This document shows, one piece after another, positions 35,216 to 48,348 of a stretch of DNA of 64,000 nucleotides (positions within the stretch are counted from its first letter, which is position 1; each line of letters opens with the position of its first letter). The DNA comes from Botrytis cinerea B05.10 (Eukaryota; Ascomycota; Leotiomycetes; Helotiales; Sclerotiniaceae). A program made the position numbers and the translations under genes. The DNA lies in NCBI RefSeq assembly GCF_000143535.2, contig NC_037319.1, positions 1,116,001-1,180,000 of the forward strand, in the 5' to 3' direction. The notes beneath the pieces were generated by a model, which saw only the letters and a list, made by a program, of their open reading frames with translations, did no database searches and had not been told where the DNA came from.

Positions 35216-36910
35216 GTTTCTAAGATTCCTTATCTCTCTTATTATTCTTTTGAATCTCCAAATCAATCAGAAATATTTATTCAATCCTTCAAAAGCTTCA
35301 AAACTTCAATTCAATATTTTAATTCAATTCTTAAATCGATTGTTTTTTTAATAAATTACAATTTATCAATAAAAAAACATATTATTGAAAAGCTTTCAAT
35401 TTATAAAATCCTAAGATTTTTTTTGATTTTATTTTATGGATTCTCTATTTTTGAATTCATTAATGATTTATTGATTCTTAAATTCAAATATTTTGATGTT
35501 TGTATATAGGGTATCCGTACTTTTTCTCGATTAATCAGCTTCCAGTTATGAATTGTGTTTTAAAACTTGTATGTTAGAATGACTACTAAAAAAGAGTATA
35601 AATAGATTTTAAAACGATAAAGAATTTCATGTAACTTTTAATGAATATAAATCGAAATTTAATACAAAAGAATTCTTTCCCAAAATCCAATAATATTAAA
35701 GAGAATTGCTACAAAAATGGAGGTTCTGTACTAGATGATATTCAAATAATGAATCTATCTGAATTTAATTATAGACAATTCACGGATTCCACTGTATAAT
35801 AAATTATGTTTTTAATGATCTGCGTAGTATAAAGTTCATTTTATAGAATAAAGAATATAATCATAGTCATGTTAATAATTTATGTTCATATTAAAGCATT
35901 AAATTCTTAGTTTTTAATGAGATCATTTTGATAGATTTTTCAATTAACATTCACAAACAGAACTCAAAAAACAAAGAAATGCTTATTCGTAATTCAAAAT
36001 ATGAATTTTGGAAAAAGAAATTGAAGTAAAAACTATTCACATTTACTTTGATAATATTAAAAACAATCAGGAAATAGTTAATTTATTAGTGTAATATAAG
36101 AATTTATTGAAAATCAATATTAATAAAAAAGTCAATAGAGATGAAGAATTTTATATATTTGCGTAATTCTTTTATTAATTATAAGAATTGTTGTATTCTT
36201 CTTATCATTAAAAATCAAAAAAATCAAAATAACAATACTCACAAAACCTTCACAGTTTAATATAGTAGCAATGTGAAGAAATATTTTATTTCATATTATT
36301 TATGGCAGCATTCAAAATTGAAATTTACATTGTTGTAATTTTCAACAAATCCAATCATTTAAACAAGAATCAAAACCCTTCATTAATTATTAAATCTTTT
36401 TGTAAAAAATCTCTTTGATCTTATAAGAGAATCAACTAAAGTTTCTTAAGAAGTTTCTGATATTATTACCTACCTCATTAACTTATTAACGTTACGAAAT
36501 ATGCTAATATTGATACCTAGATATGTTAACAGTTTTATTGTTCTTAACATTATATATCCCAATAATCATTTTTAATAAATACTATACCTAGGTATATTTA
36601 TATAATATCTTAAATAATATAGAATACTTATTGAAAGAAATTCAACTTTTTTTGAATATAATGAATCACTAAAATATTATTTGTAATTAACCAGAAATAT
36701 CTTAAACTAATATTTATTAACATTCTAATTATATGTCAGAATTTCTGTGATATGCTAATAATCTTATTATCAAAAGTACGAGAGATTACATTAATGAATC
36801 TTAAATTATAGATTATCTATTTTCTTTGTTTAAAAATGAACAGTGTACCTTTCTTTTCGATTTTCTACTTATTTGTAGAACTAATCTAAGGATTGTAATA
36901 AATTCCCATA
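35216..36910. other. Unassigned AT-rich sequence
   Basis: RIP-like DNA with CCTAGG motifs at about 36512 and 36586. No gene or complete element recognised. Confidence 0.45.
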
Positions 36911-38290
36911 ACATGATTTATCACCGAGTGAATGAATTATATCACCGAATAGATCACTTTTACCCCAATTCATGTCTTTCTCTTTCAATATACATTTTAT
37001 TAATCAATTGAGATATAATTGAATAATACAGAAGCGCGAATACTCTTAATCATTGAGATTATTCAAAAGAAAAACTTAATATTCGAAAAGCTACCAAGTC
37101 ATATATCATTTATTATAATATTTGACTATAGAATAAATGATTTTACTTTTTATATCGAAACTTAAGTGAATCATTACAATATTATAAAATTAAAAAAAGA
37201 GGCTATTATTGAATATAATTATGATATATATTTGAAAAGTTTTTTTTTTAATACAACAAAATACAAGATATAGTAAATTATGTTTTCGAATTAAGGAATA
37301 TAAAATATATTAGAAAGCTTTAAAGATATTGATTTATAAAATATTGAATTGGATGAAAAATGTGTTTTAGTTATATATATAACTTTCACAAAGCTTTTTA
37401 TAAAGATTTTAAGTTTATTAAAGAATGGTTTTCATTGATTACAAATATAAAATTGAAATATAACATTTTGGACTATAATTCTTATAATTTCAGTAAAATA
37501 ATTTTTACAACAAATATATTATTTTTTGAAATAATAATAATCAATATTGAATGAAATTGTAGAAGTAAGGTAATATAGTTAGGTAATCAAGAATAGATTA
37601 CAGTAACAATATATTGAAATAGGAATAGTAGAGCTATTCTTTTTTTTTTTAATAATTTAAGAATAGATTTATCTTTCCAATGAATATATTGAAATCAATC
37701 TTTTTATAGAATAGATTATTGAATTTGTTTTATTATTTATCTAAGTTATTTGATTTAGTTTTTTGATATTAATTGTTTTAATAATTTGAAATACTTATAT
37801 AATAATCAAATTGAAAGATTTATTGACAAATATATTAATTACATTTTGAAAAATAAATTCTTTATAATTTTTAAAGTTGTATATAAAGAATCAGTTATTT
37901 TTTAGAATATGAAATTAGAATTTCAAGAAACAGATTTAACATTATTTAATTTTAGAATTGTATCTTTGAAATTAGATAATCGAATTTATATATTTATACC
38001 TCTTTTTTTCAATCTAAATCTATAAGTCTCTTAACCTTTTTATAATTCAATTAAAGTTTTCCCTTGATTGACATTAATTAGATCTAGAATTGTTTTTTAT
38101 CAATTAAACTCTTTTACATTTATATTTCAAATTATATTAATTCTAATAAAAAATATGAAAAGATTAATTCATATAAAGAAGCTGAATGTAAAGACCTCAG
38201 AATTTATGTATTTCAGAAAGTAAATAAAATATTAAAAAGTAGGTAATTCTAATAGAGAAGTATTTTTAAGGTTTATATAAATAGAATACT
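36911..38290 (-). mobile_element. RIP-decayed pogo/Fot1 relic A4, truncated
   Basis: Begins ACATGATTTATCACCGAG after TA (36909-36910), with two units of GAGTGA/GAATAG core and the CAATTCATG subterminal phrase, then aligns by eye in reverse orientation with relic A1 (for example 38015-38180 with the complement of 13370-13560). Similarity fades at about 38.25-38.29 kb, where some 300 bp of the left end would still be expected, so the far end is truncated or unrecognisable. Confidence 0.6.
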
Positions 38291-39060
38291 TGATAATATT
38301 ATTAGTTGAAAATAATGAAATCCTTATTTAAAATTTACATAAATAAAATGTTTGATGAATTAGATTTAAAATATGATACACTTCATAAATTAATTCTTTC
38401 GATATATTAGTAGAGTTTATTTCATCGATCAAGTATTATTCTATCAATTCTTTAGTGAAATAAATTAAATAAATGTTTAATACGAATTCACTATGTAATT
38501 TATAAGCTATTTAAATGTTTATAATAGTTTTTTTACTTTTGATATCGAGAAACCTTAAAAATATATGAATATATCATAATCAAATTTCAAACAGTCTAGG
38601 ATTTTATTATAAATTCTTATTCAAAGACTTTAAATATAAATCATATTAATTCATCTTCAATTTTTTCATGTTAATGATATATAAATATAAACAATTTTAC
38701 TTATATTAGATTAATTAATTTTGAAATTATCCTATTAGATTCTCTTATTATAATATTGATTATTAAGTCTTTTAGAGCACTTTATTATAGAAAAAGACCA
38801 AAAAATACTATTCAAGGTATTCAAAAAGATTATACTACTATTCAAAAAATAAATTAAAATTTTACTTTCTCTTATATTCAAGAACTTTATGAATGAAGAA
38901 CTCAAAGATGTTAGCGTTAAGGAGATTCTATATTAAAAAGTAATATAATTGTCATTATAATCATTTATTTATATCAAATTGTATTTTTTTCTTTTTTATT
39001 CAATCAAAAAAGGAATTAGAATAGTCATTACCTATAATTATCTATATTAATGTAGAAATA
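38291..39060. other. Unassigned AT-rich sequence
   Basis: RIP-like DNA between two relics. Nothing recognised. Confidence 0.4.
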
Positions 39061-39230
39061 ACGTGATTTATTAGTATGCGGGTCACTTTTACCTCAATTC
39101 ACTTTTTCATATTTACATTATTTAACAACTATTAAATCAATTGATTAAAACTATAGCAATTATAATAACTTATAATCTATTATTTTATCTTAGCAAGTTT
39201 TTGTATTATACCAATTTTTTTTTAAAAAAA
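39061..39230 (+). mobile_element. RIP-decayed pogo/Fot1 end A5
   Basis: After TA 39059-39060 the sequence ACGTGATTTATTAGTATGCG and the subterminal ACCTCAATTCAC phrase match the left end of relics A1-A3, with only one 17-bp unit. The match to A1 runs to about 39.23 kb. The rest of the element is missing. Confidence 0.6.
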
Positions 39231-39289
39231 ATGATTATTTTGTATAATAAAAGTATTATATATTAGAATCTTCTGACAATTTCAATTTT

Positions 39290-39520
39290 GAGACTTTGTA
39301 TTTCAATAATAGAAATTATTAAAAATATTTCTTTTATTCTTTTTATTTTTTTAAATTATTAAATAACAAATTATATTATATTAGAATTTCAAATCTATAA
39401 TATAATAATTTAAAAGATTATTGAATATTTAATTCTATATAGTAAAACATTATTTTTATAGTGATTTTGTTATAAATTAATAAAGAGTATTATGAGTCAT
39501 GAATACAACTCTTATAATCT
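39290..39520. repeat. Fragment of the 41930-42840 element
   Basis: About 230 bp matches 42080-42340 by eye, including TTGAATATTTAATTCTATATAGTAAAA and the block ending ACAACTCTTA. It is a truncated second copy. Confidence 0.6.
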
Positions 39521-39662
39521 ATTAAAGCATTAATGATTATATACTAATATTAAACTACAAATAATTCAGAAAAGCTAGCCTAAAAGTTTGGTTTAATACT
39601 TTTATTATAAAAATATAGAAGATGATAGTGATCACAGATCATACAAGAAAAGCCTTCATATA

Positions 39663-40100
39663 ACGTGATTTATTAGTGACTCGGTTATATTAGTGGATCG
39701 GCCACTTCAAAATACATTAAAATTAGTCTTTTTTCAATATTCACATTTTAATATTAAATTACTATATTTAAAAATCAAGAGAATGTTTAATAATAATAAA
39801 GTATTCAAGATTTGAAAATTTAATTTTTATTTAAATAATTCTATTATATTCCAAGAAAAGTCAGAATTGTTACGATTTACGTTGCAAAAAAACTATTCTT
39901 ATAATAACTTATATATCAATTCGAATTTCTTTTCAAAAATTAGAAATTCGTAATACTTATTTATGAATATATTATATATAAAACTTTTATCAAATTCTAT
40001 CTATAAATAAAGAAAGTACACAGCTATGCACAGACGAATCTTGTATGTAAAAAAAGTGACTGAGTTATTAATATAGCCGAGCCACTAATAAACTACGTTA
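39663..40100 (-). mobile_element. pogo-type MITE, copy 4 (CTCGG cassette)
   Basis: 438 bp, TA at 39661-39662 and 40101-40102. Ends ACGTGATTTATTAGTGACTC and its inverse carry GTGACTCGG/GTGGCTCGG cores. The CAGACGAATCTTG phrase near the right end shows reverse orientation. Confidence 0.9.
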
Positions 40101-41247
40101 TATGATAATCAATCTAACAATTGTATCTTATGGTTCAGAATGAATTAATATATAGCAACAATAAAATTTAAAGATGTGTTTGTGTTAAATATACAGTATA
40201 AGGGGTTAAAGTAAGTTAAAGTAAAAGGAAATAACTCAAATATACTACTGATCTACAGAAGGAGCAGTTATAAATACTAAATTCTTGTCACGTAACCCAC
40301 AAATCACATTTTTTCCGAGTTAATTATTTTTCTAAAAATAGCAATAGATTATAGATAATAATATCAATAAAATTCACCCTTTAATCAATCATAACAAAAA
40401 CAGTAACAGCAATTGAAAGTGAAATAATGTTTTAAATTTTATTTATTATTCATTATAAAAAACTATAACTAATTCAGAGAAGTGAAAGAATTCCTATTTA
40501 ATCAGAATTCTATAATTTAATTTAATTTTTACCTAGGTAATCACAATCTACAGAATCTTATTGATTGTGAAGTCTTATATTATAACAAAACTCAATTTGA
40601 TCTATAATTATTATTTTAATAATTTTACTGATTTTGAATAAAACATGTTTTAGAAATTGATAGATTAGAATATATTTGTGAAGACTACTATTTTATTGTT
40701 TTCAATATAATCATAGAAATAAAATAATAAAATCTAATTGTTATAAATATAATAATTTTAGTTTCAGTATAAGAAAATAGTATTAAAAAAAACAATGTCT
40801 TTTAAAACAAACTATATGATATTTAGTATTTTAAGGATCCTTTGAAATAAAATATTATAAATTTATTAATGAACTTTATTAGTAATGATATTACATTATA
40901 TAAGAGTCATGGCCCTAGCTTATCGTACACTATCTTATCCTGTAATAAAAACCGTATAAAAAGCTGTTTTCTTATATAAACTAATTTCTCTTATAGTTTA
41001 TTTAATAATTAAAAGAATGATTTCAAAATTCATCGTATAAAATACTTTTCTATATACAAAAAAATCAATTTTTTTTAAAAAATTTGAAATTCCATATTTT
41101 GAAACCCTACAACTCCTTTGAAAAAAAATATCAAAAATAATTTATTCATTCTTTCGAATAATTTCAATATTCACTTACTGTATATATTAATTGAAATAAT
41201 TAATCTCATACATTTACTGAAATTTTATATAATCAAAAAGTTGAATA
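40101..41247. other. Unassigned AT-rich sequence
   Basis: RIP-like DNA with one CCTAGG motif at about 40534. Nothing recognised. Confidence 0.4.
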
Positions 41248-41684
41248 ATGTAGTTTATTAGTGCATACATCATATCAATATGTGCATCATTTCATAATAT
41301 ATTAAAATTAAGTCTTTTTTAATATTCTTATTTTAATAATTAATTATTATTTTAAAAGAAAAAAAGAATATTAAATAATTATACAAAAATAGATTCTTAG
41401 AAATTTAATTTTTATATAAATATTTTTATTAAATCTTAGAAAAACTAAAAATTGTTATGATTTTTGTTACAAAATAATTGTTTCTATAATAATTATTTTA
41501 TAAATGAAGTTTTTTTTAAAATTAATTAGATTTTTATAATTTATATATAATTAAATATTTTATATTAAATTTTCAAAAAACTTAATCAATAAATAAAGAA
41601 AGTGTATGGTTATATACAGATGAATTTTGTATATAAAATGAATAATGCATGTATTGATATGGTGTATGCACTGATAAACTACAT
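41248..41684 (-). mobile_element. pogo-type MITE, copy 5 (GTGCATACA cassette)
   Basis: 437 bp, TA at 41246-41247 and 41685-41686. The ends read ATGTAGTTTATTAGTGCATA and the inverse of it, with GTGCATACA/ATATGTGCA cores. Reverse orientation, from the ATACAGATGAATTTTGT phrase near its right end. Confidence 0.9.
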
Positions 41685-41929
41685 TACCTAAACAAAGGTT
41701 TTTGTTATGTTTTCGCTCGGTATATAATAAGCCGCGGTTTAAACTACAGGGCTCTTAATTTTTTAATTTTTTAATTTTGTATTTTTAATTGATTATTATT
41801 TCTTTATAGGAATCAATAATAGAAATTTCTTCATTGAATATGCTTCTATTGATTATACAGTATAATAAAACAAAACCATTTATTTCATCTATTCTCAGTT
41901 TCTTTAAATTAAGTTGATAACTTTAATTT

Positions 41930-42840
41930 CCGACCACCTCTGTTTTGGATCACCCTTTCACATTAAAACCCTTAAAAAAAGGCATTTATAAGAATTTTAG
42001 TCATAGTTTGTAGCATCCTTAGCGAAAATATATTAAAAACTATCATTTTTTCAACTTTTCAATTCTTTACAAATTTGATATAATATAAAGTAATTTTTAA
42101 TTTTTTAATAAAAGTAATTAAATATCATTGAAGTTGTTAAAAAAAATGAATAAAATATTTTATTCATTTTTTTGGGATTATTATATAATAAATTATATTA
42201 TATCAAAGTTTCAAGCTTATTATATAATAGTTTAAAAAATGATTGAATATTTAATTTTGTATAGTAAAATATCATTTTTGTAGGGATTTTGCTATGAATT
42301 GATAAAGGATATTACGAGCTATAATTACAACTCTTAACTTTCTTTTTTATATCGAATTCAAAGAAAATTTATGTTTTTATAATTCAGGTCATTTTAATTT
42401 TATTTAAAAGCTTTTAGTTTTTAAGTATTGAGATCTAAAGCTTCGAAATATTGATCTTCAAATTTGTAAATAAATTTTATATGAATTAAAACTTTTAATC
42501 AAAAATTTGACAACTTTTCAATCTAAATTATTAAAAATAACTTCTAGATTTTTACTATAAATTTTTATTATATTCAATGGAAGAGATTTAAATTCCAAAA
42601 AATTCGAAAAAATGAGATAATCCTTTTAACAATTATTGTTACCTAATAATTTATCAAAGTTTTCATAAAAATTCCAAAATTTGTATAGAATTCTATACAA
42701 ATTCAAAAATTGAAGTTCTGAAACTTCATATCTTCTTATTTTGACTTTAATAACATAATATTATGTTTTGATACAGACATCAATAGGTCAAAAAAGCAAT
42801 TTTTGTTTTAAAAGGGTGGCCAGAAATTAGAGTGGTCGGC
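41930..42840. mobile_element. Unclassified element with imperfect terminal inverted repeats
   Basis: Left end CCGACCAC...CACCCTTT (41930-41959) and right end AAAGGGTGG...GTGGTCGG (about 42811-42840) are inverted copies of each other at roughly 70 percent over 30 bp. Length about 910 bp. I could not settle a target duplication. A 230-bp internal part recurs at 39290-39520. No coding frame survives. Confidence 0.5.
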
Positions 42841-42882
42841 TTATATAAATTCCTTAATAATTGGGATTCTTAAAATCAAATA

Positions 42883-43290
42883 ACGTGGTTTATCAGCATA
42901 CAGCCTACTTCAAAATATATACAAAACTCGTCTATGCATAACTATAACTACCCACTTCCTTTATATATCAATTTAACCTAACCTTTCAAAAAGACCATTA
43001 CATTTATTTATATAAATAATATGAAAATCTAATTTTTTTTGGAATTTTGAACTAACATAAGAATTACTGTTGTCATAAAATCATAAAAATGTCGATTTTT
43101 TTAAAGATATAATAAAAGTACTGATACAAAAACTAGATTTTGAAAAACTGATTTTTCATTATAATTTTATAATTTTTTTTAATAAAAATAATGCTTAGTT
43201 ATTGAAATATAAATATTTTAAAAAGCTTGATTTAAATGATTTTCGAAGTGGGTCATATAATAATATAAGCTGCATGCTGATAGACCATAT
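42883..43290 (+). mobile_element. pogo-type MITE, copy 6
   Basis: 408 bp, TA at 42881-42882 and 43291-43292. The left end ACGTGGTTTATCAGCATACA has one unit left; the right end keeps a GCATGC core. The CAAAACTCGTCTATGCATAA phrase gives plus orientation. Confidence 0.85.
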
Positions 43291-44875
43291 TAACTAGATT
43301 TTAAATCCAGAAGAGAAATCTGAAATATACATTGCAGTATTATAAAAATATCTAAAATGAAGTCATATAAAAATATGAAAATTATTCTATAATTGATTTA
43401 GAATAAAAAGTATCAAGATATTATCAATTTGAGATCTATTGTATCGACAAACATAATACAAATGTAGATATGAATTTTGAAAGATACAAACCGAAAAATC
43501 ATCATTGAAAATTCCTATTAATAATCTTATTATAGTCTTTAACTATAAGAAATAGCAAAATGGCTTGTTTATTATACTATCAATTATCTTTATGAACATT
43601 GAGTTCTCGATTTATATTTTTTAATAGAATTTAAATATTTTTATGTTTCTCCAATTTATTTCTTAATATTAAACTTGGATATCAAAATTGAAATAAAAAA
43701 ACATTTCTTTTCAAGGTCTAGATTTATAGAGATCTTTTATTATCAATTGCTACTGATCTTCAAGTTACTTAAATCTATAAACTTCAAAATTATTTTTCTG
43801 TTTGTTAGTATCATGAATTTATATTGTACTTATTTTTACAGTCTTGAATAATCATGATTATAGTATAAGAATACATATATAGACTAGCTTTTGAATCTCG
43901 ATCATTCTTATGATTATTATCTGATTGACTTTTGAAACAATCATTTCAAATTCATATATTATATTTATATCATATTATCACATGAAAATAATTTCTTCGG
44001 ATTTCATATTTTCGAAATCATAATTTTAATTCAAAATGATTGTAATTTACATGCTCTATCACTAATAATCTTTTTATAAAGAATCTGTGCAACGTTTATA
44101 TATGTCCATAGAGAAAAGAACATTTGCTTAAGTTGTTTGAAATTCATTTTTGGATGTTATAGATTTTATGGAAATAAATAACATTCTTATTGAATTAATA
44201 GAGATTAAATTTAAAGTAGTTTTTATTAATTTACATTTTAATTACTTTTGATATGTTTCATAATTCGATGTTTCTACTATGTTACATAGCTTTGAAATTT
44301 TAAATTCTGAATTTCTTTTCATTGTTTCTTACAAGCTCATTTGTTTTATCAGTTTTAAGTTTCATTGATATTTGATATATTCATTGAGTAATAAAATAAT
44401 CAACTTTTGAGCAAATAAGAGATTCAAAGAAACATACTGATTATTATTGAAGTTTAAATCTAGAATCAAAAGTAAATCACAAAACTGAATTAAATCTTAT
44501 TAAGAACATGAAAGAAACTGTTGTGTAATACATTTAAAACACAATTTCTATTTATTTGATATTTAATTCAAACATAATTATCAAATAGAAATATCTAAGA
44601 AATCTGTGAAATCTAAGGAATCCATCAACAAAACAATGATTTTTGCACTGTCTAAGAATTGTTTTTTCTTTTTTTGAATTATTATATGTACAGAGTCAAT
44701 AAATGTATATTATTTCCAATACATTGGAACAACACATTTTTCTTGATAGATAAAACATTCGTTGTACAATACAACGAATCTTCAAATCGATCTAACAATA
44801 TGGACGTAATTTTAATGTGAAAATCATTCAAGATGTACCAAAGAGCTTAAAAAACATAAAAGAAACAATACAATA
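43291..44875. other. Unassigned AT-rich sequence
   Basis: RIP-like DNA. A short inverted repeat CGTTGTACAATACAACG lies at 44760-44776. Nothing else recognised. Confidence 0.4.
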
Positions 44876-45321
44876 ATGCGGTTTATCAGCATATAGGCCA
44901 TATCACTATATTGGCCACTCCTTTTTATATATAAAATTCGTTTATACATAATCGTACACTTTCTTCATTTAATAATATAATTTTATAAAATTTGAAAATT
45001 TGAAAATTTGAAGATTTAATTATATAATTATTATAAAAATCTAATTTTTTATTAGAGATTCGAATTATTAAAGTAATTATTAAAGGAATAACTTTTTTGT
45101 AACGAAAATCGTAACAATTTCTACTTTTTTTATAATATAATAGAAATATTTATTCAAAAACTAGATTTTTTAAAAGTTGAACTTTTATTATTATTTAATT
45201 TTCTTTTTTCTTTCGAAAATAATGATTAGTTATTAAAATAAGAATATTGAAAAAGGCCTAATTTTGATGTATTTTCAAATAGCCCGCATGCTGATATAGC
45301 CCATATGCTGATAAACTACGT
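44876..45321 (+). mobile_element. pogo-type MITE, copy 7 (GCATATAGG cassette)
   Basis: 446 bp, TA at 44874-44875 and 45322-45323. The units have GCATATAGGCCA, CTATATTGGCCA and, on the right, GCATATGGGCTA and GCATGCGGGCTA cores. Plus orientation. Confidence 0.9.
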
Positions 45322-46085
45322 TATTCATAAAAATAATAATTTTATCTTATCAATAAAACTAATTAAACATTGCGTTTATATATTTAAGATAAATCTTTAT
45401 GTCAAGAAATTTATCAATAGTTTTTTTGTAAATCTTGATTAGAAAAATTATTAAAAATATGTATATCTATAAGAATTTGATTTTGTATACATATTTTATG
45501 AGGACATACATTATTATATTAATGTGTACATCATTTTCACCTCAATTTATATTTTCAAATCTATGTTTTTCAACAAAAATTGAATTTATTAATTAAACCT
45601 ATTTAACATCTAATAATCTAAAATCTATTGTATGGTTTTAATAGATTCCTATCTTATAACATATCGTTTCTTTTTTACTGTAATGTTTAATAAAAAATTC
45701 TTTTCTATTAGAATTCTTTTCCTTTGATATGTATCATATTAAATTTGAATATTAATTTTTCTTGAAACGATATATCCAGAGCTTTTCATTTATTTGTTGA
45801 TATAATAAAGTTTTATTTATATCCTTAATTAACATTTTATTTGGTTTTCGAAATATACAAATCTTCATATTTGAAAGTGTACTTTCATAAAATATTTCTT
45901 TGTGTTTTTAATCAAAGTTGATATAATTTTAAATATAAATATTGAAAAATTTGATTAATAATGAGTTATCTGAGATTTGATTAATAATAATTAAGAGAGA
46001 ATTTTGATTGAATTATAAAAGGTTTGAGAAATTTATTGATTTAGATTAAAAGAAGAAGAAGAAGAAGTGAATATACAAATTTGAA

Positions 46086-46152
46086 AATGTAATTTTGAGA
46101 ATGTAATTTTGAGAATGTAATTTTGAGAATGTAATTTTGAGAATGTAATTTT
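46086..46152. repeat. 15-bp tandem repeat
   Basis: Five near-identical copies of a GAATGTAATTTTGA unit inside relic A3. Confidence 0.85.
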
Positions 46153-46332
46153 GAAAATTTAATTTGAGAAAACCAATAGAATTAAACTTTTTTGAAATTT
46201 TGAGTTTAAATTTTATAAAATAATCGATTTTTTATGAATAGTTTTAATAAATTTATGAATTTGATTATTATGAAATCATCTCGGATTTTTAAAGCAATTC
46301 ACGTCAAATAACTGAATTAATTAATTTAATTA

Positions 46333-46555
46333 CAAAAATAAAAATAAAAATAAAAATAAAAATAAAAATAAAAATAAAAATAAAAATAAAAATAAAAATA
46401 AAAATAAAAATAAAAATAAAAATAAAAATAAAAATAAAAATAAAAATAAAAATAAAAATAAAAATAAAAATAAAAATAAAAATAAAAATAAAAATAAAAA
46501 TAAAAATAAAAATAAAAATAAAAATAAAAATAAAAATAAAAATAAAAATAAAAAT
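46333..46555. repeat. (AAAAAT)n hexanucleotide array
   Basis: About 37 perfect AAAAAT units, 222 bp. It yields a Phe-Ile repeat frame on the minus strand that is not a gene. It sits at the position equivalent to the MITE insertion in relic A2. Confidence 0.97.
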
Positions 46556-47007
46556 ACAGTATTTTTCTTTATAATACATTTAAAAAAACCATTGATTTGT
46601 AGTTTTGTATCTATTGAATATTGATATTTAATTTTTGTGGTTTTTTTTTGTAATATCCTTATTGAAATGTTTCAATTATTTTTTCAAAAGAATATTATCT
46701 GTTCATTTTTCAAATATAGATTTAATAATTCATTAAATAAGAAATCTAATTGTAACACATTAATTGAAAAGAATAGATTTTTTTACATTATTAGAAATAA
46801 AGGAATAATTTCACTTTTCTTATTTCTATACCTAGGTATATTATCGTTATTATAGCTGACTTTCGATTGTTTAGTTATATTGATTTATTTTAGTTGTATT
46901 TCTTGATATTAATGGTAATCATCTATATGTATATAATTTCTATTATAAATTTTATCTTATCGAAATTGTAAAAATCGTTATTCAAAATTTTATATTTAGT
47001 TTGTATA

Positions 47008-47443
47008 ACGTAGTTTATTAGTGTATACACCATATCAATACATACACCATTTATTTTATATATAAAATTCGTTTATATATAATTGTGCACTTTTTTTATT
47101 TATTAATTAAATTTTCTAAAAATTTAATATAAAACATTTAATTATATATAAACTATAAAAACCTAATTAATTTTAAGAAAAACTTTATTTATAAAGTAAT
47201 TATTATAGAAATAATTATTTTGTAACGAAAATTATAATAATTTTTAGTTTTTCTAAGATTTAATAAAATATTTATATAAAAATTAGATTTTTAAGAACCT
47301 ATTTTTGTATAATTATTTAATATTCTTTTTTTCTTTTAAAATAATAATTAATTATTAAAATAAGAATATTAAAAAAGACTTAATTTTGGTGTATTTTGAA
47401 ATGGTGTATGTATTGATATGGTATATGCATTAATAAACTACAT
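47008..47443 (+). mobile_element. pogo-type MITE, copy 8 (GTGTATACA cassette)
   Basis: 436 bp, TA at 47006-47007 and 47444-47445. Cores GTGTATACACCA and ATACATACACCA are mirrored at the right end. Inserted in relic A3. Confidence 0.9.
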
Positions 47444-47910
47444 TATATGTAATTAATTAAAATAATTTGTTAATGAATTTAAAATCTTTATTAAAAACTT
47501 TTTAGTGTATTCTTTATTTTTAGATTTGAGAATATAGCTCGCTCTATATTTTATTTCCTTTTATTTAAATAAAAAATATTTCGAATTCATATTAAGAATA
47601 TGCTCAATAATGATTTTCTCTTTTAATTTTATAAATTTATATTAATTTTTCTGAGTTTTGGGATACAGAACTGAATTATTTATTTTATTAATAAAAGTTG
47701 TACGAAGAATTTTATATAATTAGAAAGCTTCTTAAAGATTCGGGCTTTTATTGTTTTAGATAGTTTTGATGATTAAAAGTAAAAGTGTTTTTTTATCATT
47801 TACTTGTATAATAAATGATTAATAAATTGTACATTAAAATTGAAGACAGTAAAAGTGGTTTATTCGATGATATAGTTCATTTGATAATAAATCATGTTAT
47901 AATCCTTTTA

Positions 47911-48346
47911 ACGTAGTTTATCATCGAGTGGACCATATCATTGAGTGGGCCACTATAAATATATACAAAATTCGTTTGTGCGTAACCGTGCACTTTCTTC
48001 ATTTAATAATATAATTTTATAAAATTTGAATTTATGAAATCTAATTATATAAATATTATAGAAATCTAATTTGCTTTTCAAAATTCCAATTAATATAGGA
48101 GTTATTATTAAAATAATATTTTTGTAACGAAAATCGTGACAATTTATGATTTTTATAGAATATAATACAAATTTTCATATAAAAACTAAATATTTGTATA
48201 AGAAATCTTTTCTTATTGATAAATCTTTTTTCTTTTTTAATAAATATTGATTTATTATTAAAATGTAAATATTAGGAAGAGGCTCATTTTGGTGTATTTT
48301 GAAGTGGCCCACTCGATGATATGGTCCACTCGATGATAAACCACGT
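47911..48346 (+). mobile_element. pogo-type MITE, copy 9 (GAGTGG cassette, best preserved)
   Basis: 436 bp, TA at 47909-47910 and 48347-48348. Both ends keep two clear 17-bp units, TATCATCGAGTGGACCA and TATCATTGAGTGGGCCA at the left. It keeps TTCGTTTGTGCGTAACCGTG near the left end. Useful as the family reference. Confidence 0.92.
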
Positions 48347-48348
48347 TA

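Larger units (their letters stand above)
45485..47897 (+). mobile_element. RIP-decayed pogo/Fot1 relic A3, split by a MITE and expanded by a microsatellite
   Basis: Decayed left end near 45485-45560 (ATTAATGTGTACATCATTTTCACC) and right end to 47897 (TAATAAATCATGT). The interior matches relic A1 in order (45700-46070 with 13180-13560). A MITE (47008-47443) and an (AAAAAT)n expansion (46333-46555) sit inside. Confidence 0.7.

Noticed and set aside
34854..35509. Overlapping open frames rich in Leu/Asn, Lys/Ser and Arg/Ile repeats on both strands
   Set aside because: They are translations of the (TCTAAA)n and TAATTCTCTTTC arrays in all frames, with no non-repeat domain.
46304..46579. Phe-Ile repeat frame of 91 residues
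   Set aside because: Pure translation of an (AAAAAT)n microsatellite.
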